DNA of 64,000 nucleotides from Ectocarpus siliculosus (taxonomy: Eukaryota > Sar > Phaeophyceae > Ectocarpales > Ectocarpaceae), in assembly GCA_000310025.1 (NCBI GenBank), contig FN649741.1, forward strand, positions 3,646,729 to 3,710,728, written 5' to 3'. The position numbers were made by a program, and so were the translations under genes. Numbering within the stretch: position 1 is the first letter of the stretch; every line of letters starts with the position of its first letter. The notes under the pieces are model-generated. The model worked only from the letters and a program-made list of their open reading frames with translations. It was not told where the DNA came from and searched no databases. This document shows positions 57,706 through 64,000 of this stretch, in pieces.

Positions 57706-59419
57706 ACCTGAAAAACTCGAAAATCTCCCCAAGTCTCCTGCACCATGGTGACTCTACTAGACTCTACGCTGCTGTACTGTGAACTCAAAGAATCGCTAAG
57801 CTCAATGGACAAGAGGCTTTGTTGGAGAACGCCAACTCATCAACCATGACTGCATACACTGATGACGGCGTTTTTTTTTTGTATTGCCGTAAACTCTGTG
57901 TAGATAAGCCGAACTACAGTAGTAGATACTGACCTTGGGCCACCCTGATGGTTGTATTGCTCGCGGCTCGCCCATGTTCGGTTTTGCTGCTGTAGACTTC
58001 TCTAACGTAAAAGGAATTAATAGCTAACTGCTATCGACCCGTATATACACTTCGAAAACGATTCAATTTTGCCTGAAAGCAACCTCCCAAGTGGGGATAG
58101 TGAGGCAGGTAGGATTGATTGTGGTACGCCTGCTTGCTTGGGATCAATAATTATAGTTTCGATGATGTCATGTCTTTTGAGGTGACGCAGTCTCCAAGCT
58201 TTTCATGTAAATGATAGATACATGATGCAGATGTGTGTGGCTACAGAAACGTGGCGGAAGATCACCGCGTCAGGCACGCGCCCTTGTACACTGTCTTGTA
58301 CGCTGTCTGTTGCTTGCTACGGCTCTGCCTCGTGTCGGATATGCCCGCTTACCGTCGGATACCCTACCGGAACAAATCTGGAGGCTACCCTCTGGTCGTA
58401 CAACGAGACATTCTATGCTTACAACTCACTGGCCTTTTGAGTCCAACATGTACTGACCAAACGCTTGACCGAGCGATTCCCGTGGCCACTGGCTAACTTA
58501 CCTAAAAACCTCAAAAGGTACTCAACTAAAATGAACCCAAAGATCATGTGGCAACATTTACTTCCAGGCGGAACCTCTTGTTTGTTCAGCTTCGCGCTTT
58601 TGATACGCCGCGCATAAAATAGTCAGCCTAACGCTGAGGGCGAGGGCGCCCGGAGACCCTTGGTATAGTCTATCTTCAACGCCAAAAGAACTCAGAATGA
58701 TGAAGGTTGCTTCACAGCAGTCCACACAATCTCTGTCTATCAAATTTAGGTGCTGCTGAAGATATCCTGCTCAAGCACGGTCAGTTGTGCTTCCGCAGTA
58801 CTGATGTCTCCGCTGCTGCCGCTGCTGTTGGACGAGAATATATCCGACGGGTTTTTTGTGGGACACGTGCATTCCAAAACGCCCTGGCTCCACAGGCTTT
58901 GCAATTCATGTGTGCATCTGAAGTAGCGTTGCACAAGTTGCTGTAGTAGGGCCACCAGCAGGAGCGACAGCTGCAATTCGGCCCTACAGCGGTGTTGCCC
59001 CAGTTTCCTGTCCGCAAACCCTCCGCATGCACACATTCCGAACGGCGTGCGCGCCTCTCAGTGCAACTTGATAAAAGGTTCCGTTGTTCCCTGTGAGCAA
59101 ACGTGGGACTCACCGTTGGACTCTGCAGCCAAGGACGACATGTTTCTCGAGCTCTCGAGTGTTACCCGTTCGTGTGTGTGTGTCTCTCTCTCTGTCGCTT
59201 GGTGTCTGTCTCTCTTGGTGCGCCGGTGTGGGCGACAGGGGCGCTCTCGCAACACAAACACACAAACACACGCCTCTCTCGCTTTTTTTTCGGAGATTTC
59301 GTTCCACCCCCCCCCCAGAATGACGCCTCGCGAACCATGTCCGCGCGCCACAGCTGCGCCCACAGCCTCACGGCGTCACGGATAGAAGGGGTTGTGTGGC
59401 GTACTGGCCGTGTGGAATC

Positions 59420-62074
59420 ATGGTGGGCCGATCGATCTTCACGAGGTGTAGTTTTGCCCTGGCCACCTTCAGTGCTTGCATTCAGGCGGAGGTTGTGGAT
59501 GTCACGGGCCAGGTGAGTGTACATACCGTATATGACACAAGATAACACACCCCCTTGGCCGATTTTCAAAGCTCAATTTCTCAACAGCAGGAAGAGTCAC
59601 AGCGCCGAAAATGGTGGCGTTGGAACCGTCTCGTCGAGAGCTGTTCGAAAACGTATTGTTTCGTTTATGCATCCTCTTCGTCGTGGAGTAATCGAGCTTT
59701 GAAAATCGGTCCAGGGGGTGTGTTATCTTGTGTCATATACGGTAACTATTCCGTTAGCTACGCGTCCATAAACACTCCGCTGCGCTGGTTGGCTGGATCA
59801 GCAAGGATCAGCCTTAGCGGCTAGACTACATAGATAGTACATGCGGTATGCAGATATGCAGATGGCACTGCACGCGAGCTATTGTAGTTACGCGGAGGAT
59901 AGCCTGCCGTCCTGGTTTTGCTAAAGACACGGATCGCAGAAATACTATAAAAAGTCAGCCTGTTGTTTCAGCCTGCCCACTTTGCCTGGCAGCCGAAAAC
60001 TAGCGGGTGATGAAAGCGTTAGGTACCCATTGTCAAGCCCAATTACTCCGCAGCACGAGCATTGAAGGGTGATGGAAAAAGTAGGGGTGCTGGAACCTTG
60101 TCGTCGAGAGCTTTCCAAGAACGCGGAAGTTGATGTTAGCATCGTCTTCGTGGTGGATTACAGCAGTGCGAGGAGCAGAGATGTCACTCCCCCAGACCGA
60201 CTTTCAAAGCTCGATTGCTCCACAACCAATCGGGGTGCTGAAAGAGCCCTCCCGGTACGTGTACGGGAAAACCCTCGACGATATGTTTCCAGAACCACCA
60301 TTTGTGGTGTTGGTGGAAGCGCTTGGTTGTGGAGCAACCGGCCTTTGAAAATCGGTCTAGGGGGGTGCCATCTCTCCGCCCCTTACGTCAATCGAGCTTG
60401 AAAACCGACCCGGGGGTTGTGGTATCTTACGCAACCTAGGGCAGTTTTTGACAGGTGACAGTCAATGGCTTTCCGCGCAGGAGATTTGTGCTACAACGGT
60501 GCATTTGGCATATTTCTAGCAACATTTAGGGTTGTGCAGATCTCCTCTTCTGGAATGGCGGCTCACTATCTCATCAAGGTATGTACACGTTTTCCAATAC
60601 GGCGCCCTAAACCTGTCCAACTCTTCCTGATCACCTACCAGATAGTCCTTCAACACCCGTTCTCGAGATATCTATCTCGTCTCGGTCGCTTTTTCGGGCG
60701 GGAATCCGCGTACAACTTGCCGTACAGACAACCGTCGATGTTGGATAGGCTCAGCGTCTTATTTATGTCACGACCAGTGGTTGCAACGCATATTGGTGTA
60801 GTACGAAGAAGTAACCGTTTTTGTGGAGGTCTCAAATCTAAGCCTTTTTTCTTTTTTCATGCACACAACATCGGCCCACCTTCTCGAGTACATCTGGCCA
60901 ACGGCTCGAGTGGGTCGTCTTCCAAGTAGCAACCAGGGGACTGCGAGCTGCTAACTCCCCCCCCCGTACACCCCGCACCACCCGTGTGCCCTCCCGGATA
61001 CGAACTTATTATTTTTTGCAGAATTTCGAGAGTGTGGTGGATGGAAGTGCAAACGTTCTCCTCGAGTTCTACGCCCCGTGGTGTGGTGAGAGTGACACAA
61101 ATCGTTGGGCAATCCGCTCTCCTTGTCTGTCAAAGAACCGGAAGACGGCCTGCATCGTCACGGCCAATGCACGACCAGATGACTTCCTAACACTGCTGAG
61201 TGACATGTCACCGTTGTGTTGGGTGGTGTGCAGGTCGGGTTCTGTGCCGAACAGTAGTTCGTTGGGGTGTCCGTAAGGACGAAAATGCGCCCTATGAAAG
61301 GAATAAGGGTGAAGAGTTCAAGGAGGTACTGTCACGCCATCCATTTTGCTGAAGGTGTTGGTGCGTTAGTTCTGTTCTGGCTCTTTCGCCAGCAAGGGCG
61401 GGAGAAGATAGACCAAGTACCGCCACACGCGCCTGGAGCCCCTCAACACTACGGAGGACGTCGTTGCCATTTCGATTGATACGAGCGTTATAAGGCCCAG
61501 TTGTCAGATTTCCAAATTCCAAATTCTGATGCCTCTGATTTCCTTTTTCTTTGTGTTAATTTGGAACCGACCCGTTCCAAAATTTCGGCATCAGTCGTTT
61601 CCAAATTTCGACGTTCTCAGGGTCTTACGGATTTGGAAGTTTGGGGTTTCGCAATCACGATTGTGCGTGGTTCTAACACATGGCCCGCGCACGGCACAAA
61701 TATCTGCAACCACACCCTAACAAAATATTTTGATCTTGACCTGCGGTGATCTGGCGGTGTGTCATGAAGAAAACGAACGACGCCCGTGTATCGGAAGTTC
61801 ACTGTGTCGGGCTGCTTTTACGTCCGAAGGTGGTACAGTCACGGTCGCTGATATGGAGATGCTGACCCTGTTTCATGCGTCAAACGTTGTGAGACTCGCA
61901 CCAATCTCCTTCCTTGGGCCCGTCTCTCGCCTCTCATCTGCAATCCTCTTGGCACATGATGCTGTCTCCCGCACAGGCCACTGCAAGAAGCTAGCGCCGG
62001 AGTATGAGGAACTCGGGAAGCAGTTTAGTAAGGATGACGGCATCGTGATCGCTAAGGTGCGTGTTCGAGAGAGA

Positions 62075-62136
<62 letters not shown>

Positions 62137-63691
62137 CAGAGAGAGAGAGGGGGCACTCGGCTCTAACAGAGATTGTTCCCCAAGGTGGAGAAGATGTTGG
62201 GCGATCGTTTCAGCTGTTGACGAAAGAGCGCCAACCACGCACACCAAGGGGTCGGGGCGGGGGTGGGTGGCGACGTCCAGTTTCGGCATGGTACGTGTTG
62301 TGGTGCAGCTGGTTTCGAAGCAGTTCCATGCGGGTGAGTGAGGCTTGGACATCAGGCCTGTTTCTACGTCCGGCTTTGGCCATTGTAGTCCCTTCTGCAG
62401 GGCCCCTTCAACAACTAGTGCATTCCCTTACCCTCGTTTGGGCTATACGTTCGTTTTCGGAAGGGGAACCATATGTGGCACAAGCTTTGGGGCAGCAGCA
62501 GGCCGCCTCGGGACCCATTAATGCCTCCACACCGGCGTGCGTACCTTGGCCCGCCCCAAACCACACCGTTCCGAACTACTTGTTCGTCAACAATGCAGGT
62601 GGACGCGGTGGCCCACAAGGATACGGCTGTGCCGTTCGACGTCACGGCGTTTCCGACGATCAAGTGGATGCCGAAGGGAAAGACCGCCCCGTCGGATGCG
62701 GAGATGGTAAACGCGCCCCGGTCCGCGGACGGGCTCGGGAAGTGGATCACCGACAAGACGGGGGTCCAGGCTAGGAAGCCCGCGGAGGTATGCAACTGAC
62801 GTACCGTTGAATGCGGGCTGGAGAAGGCCCTCAAGCATCCGTGTGTGGTGGGGTGCTGCCTGCACACATGCAGGAGATGTAGGAGGTGTGGTTGTGCGGC
62901 GGGTGTTGCAAGCCGTTGCAGCAGTATTGCCCCCCTCACCCTTGTGGTTTCAACCACGCAGCGGCCAGTTGATCCAAATTTTGTAGCGAATCGTGTGTCT
63001 TTCTCCGGGGCAGTCCAGTCCCTCTCGTTGTGCGGAGCGTATTTGTGTTCCACCGTCCTCTTGCATACCCTTCTCGTCTCCCTCTTTCCGCCCGTCCCCC
63101 CCCCCCTTCGCGTTTCTCGCCTCCCAAAACGCCGGGAACGAAAAACAAAAATCCGCAAAAAAACAACAGGCTCCCTCCGCCGTGTTGGACCTAACGCTGG
63201 AGACGTTCGATTCCATCGTAATGGACCCGACCAAGCACGCGCTCGTCGAGTTCTACGCTCCGTGGTGCGGGCACTGCAAGTCCCTCGCCCCCGTGTACGA
63301 GAAGCTCGGGAAAGTCTTCCAGGCGGAGACGAGCGTCGTCGTGGCAAAGGTGTTCTGAGCGCCTGGTTGTAGTCGTGTACCTCGGGCGGTATTATCCGCG
63401 TACATATCCCCCCCCCCACCCACCCCACTCCTCTGAATGTATCTATTTTCCTCTACTGCAGCCATTTTTTGTTTCTTTTCGTTTTCTTGTTACTTCTTTC
63501 CGGTGCGACGTGTCAGCGCAACGCGGGTCGCCTTTCTTTGAAGGAAGGAGCTTTCCGCACACACCCTCACACAGCCGTCGCCACCGCCTCCCCTCCTCTC
63601 GCCGCCGCCGTCGCCACCACCTCCACCCACACCGATACCACCACGGCCCTCGAACCGCGCAATCACCGACGACGATCGCTCATACCGCCAC

Positions 63692-63734
<43 letters not shown>

Positions 63735-64000
63735 TTGCCGCGATCATTGCTCACCGCCGCGCGCACACACTGCTGTGCACGCAACAGGTAGACGCGGTAG
63801 AAGAGAAGGACCTCGGCGGCCGATTCGGCGTCACCGGGTTCCCGACGCTCAAGTACTTCCCGGCGGGAGACGGCGAGGCAGAGGCTTACGGCGGCGGTCG
63901 AGATCTCAAGTCCTTCGTTGAGTTCCTCAACGACAAGGTGAGGGTGTTCCTCGGGTGAAACGACCATTGCAGGTCACGTTTCTCCCCCCCCTGCTGAGAG
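59420..64000 (+). CDS. Protein disulfide isomerase with two thioredoxin domains (3' end beyond the window)
   Basis: It is an ER oxidoreductase that forms and rearranges disulfides in secretory proteins. Visible exons: 59420-59512, 61022-61085, 61977-62056, 62599-62787, 63170-63349, 63788-63937. All are in phase, giving 252 aa, and a donor at 63938 shows it continues. Exon 1 encodes a signal peptide (MVGRSIFTRCSFALATFSAC, then IQA before EVVDVTG). Domain a runs from NFESVV with active site APWCGHCKKL, where the CGHC Gly codon is split by an intron, through FDVTAFPTIKWMPKGK. Domain a' starts LDLTLETFDSIV with active site APWCGHCKSL and FGVTGFPTLKYFPAG with the cis-Pro. The two adjacent catalytic domains without b domains match the plant and algal PDI2 / P5-like class, whose C-terminus is either a D domain or a short tail. 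That end is outside the window. Confidence 0.92.
59524..59744. mobile_element. Foldback TIR element (MITE-like) in intron 1 of the disulfide isomerase gene
   Basis: The first 55 bases (59524-59578, starting TACCGTATATGACACAAGAT) are the inverse of the last 55 (59690-59744), with about three mismatches. The 110-bp interior has no coding frame of note. No clear target-site duplication is visible. The left end is only 11 bp after the exon 1 splice donor at 59513. Confidence 0.75.
60177..60440. mobile_element. Second, diverged TIR element of the same family with an extra arm
   Basis: The left arm (60177-60229, with cccccagaccgactttcaaa) and the right arm (60320-60376, with tttgaaaatcggtctagggg) are inverted repeats of about 50 bp. 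A third arm-like copy follows at 60388-60440 (aatcgagcttgaaaaccgac). The sequence upstream at about 60085-60125 resembles the interior of the 59.5-kb element (tcgtcgagagct), so several related copies are nested or rearranged here. Confidence 0.6.
62079..62150 (+). repeat. GA dinucleotide microsatellite in an intron of the isomerase gene
   Basis: A nearly pure GA run of about 60 nt follows the splice donor of exon 3 (62057) by roughly 20 bases. Confidence 0.9.
63695..63734 (+). repeat. CTG trinucleotide repeat in an intron of the isomerase gene
   Basis: About 13 uninterrupted CTG units lie in the intron between exons 63170-63349 and 63788-63937, ending about 50 bp before the acceptor. Confidence 0.9.

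Larger units (their letters stand above)
55411..59419. other. 4-kb region between divergent genes, no supported gene
   Basis: This lies upstream of both the epimerase (minus) and the disulfide isomerase (plus), so both promoters are here. The minus strand is open for 975 nt at 55625-56599, but the protein has no recognisable motif and no matching neighbours by splicing. The 57.3-58.2 kb part is stop-rich and contains a diverged duplication. An isolated end of the TIR repeat family lies near 55745-55795. Confidence 0.4.

Noticed and set aside
62415-63428. 337-codon minus-strand open frame
   Set aside because: It is antisense to two disulfide isomerase exons, which carry clear CGHC thioredoxin motifs on the plus strand.
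1-64000. CRISPR arrays, bacterial operons, insertion sequences, rRNA genes
   Set aside because: No regularly spaced repeats, ribosome-binding sites, transposase frames or rRNA-like sequence were seen. The gene structure is eukaryotic throughout.

Overview
The window is intron-rich nuclear DNA of a photosynthetic eukaryote, most probably a brown alga (Ectocarpus-like stramenopile). Supporting observations are many short exons (mostly 75-250 nt) with clean GT-AG borders and introns of several hundred bases, moderately GC-rich sequence, a heterokont-type plastid presequence (hydrophobic signal ending in a Gly-Phe / Ala-Phe context followed by an Arg/Ser/Ala-rich transit region), and a GDP-mannose 3,5-epimerase next to a secretory protein disulfide isomerase. 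No bacterial operon features are present. The species assignment is inference.

Layout. 1-3.9 kb: no convincing gene, apart from a possible exon tip of a minus-strand gene at the very start and a Gln/Glu-rich minus-strand frame. 3,910-39,030 (+): one very large gene. I could join about 57 exons, nearly all with matching splice phase, into roughly 3,250 codons. It encodes a highly charged, mostly coiled-coil protein with three small globular or Cys-rich modules: a His/Cys module near residue 1,430, a TPIG...YREED module near residue 1,790, and a C-terminal CHORD-like zinc module near residue 3,130. I do not recognise the family. 39,250-42,215 (-): a six-exon RluA-family RNA pseudouridine synthase (333 aa), convergent with the giant gene. 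42,563-47,738 (+): an eight-exon TMEM205/DUF4149-like membrane protein (234 aa) with a plastid-type presequence and a 16-nt micro-exon, divergent from the synthase across a 347-bp shared upstream region. 50,848-55,410 (-): a complete seven-exon GDP-mannose 3,5-epimerase (347 aa). 59,420-64,000+ (+): the first six exons of a secreted protein disulfide isomerase with two CGHC thioredoxin domains, continuing past the window.

Non-coding structure is rich. A TIR-bounded element of about 850 bp made of repeated G/C-tract hairpins with T8-T9 loops sits in one intron of the giant gene. A foldback TIR element with 55-bp arms lies 11 bp inside intron 1 of the isomerase gene, with relatives nearby. A 72-bp tandem duplication copies a splice donor in the TMEM205-like gene. 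There are also trinucleotide repeats in introns and a tRNA-like sequence in intron 1 of the giant gene.

The genes are not an obvious pathway cluster. The epimerase acts on nucleotide sugars (ascorbate and GDP-L-galactose supply), the isomerase folds proteins in the ER, the synthase modifies RNA (probably in an organelle), and the membrane protein is probably plastidial. The giant protein is the main unknown.
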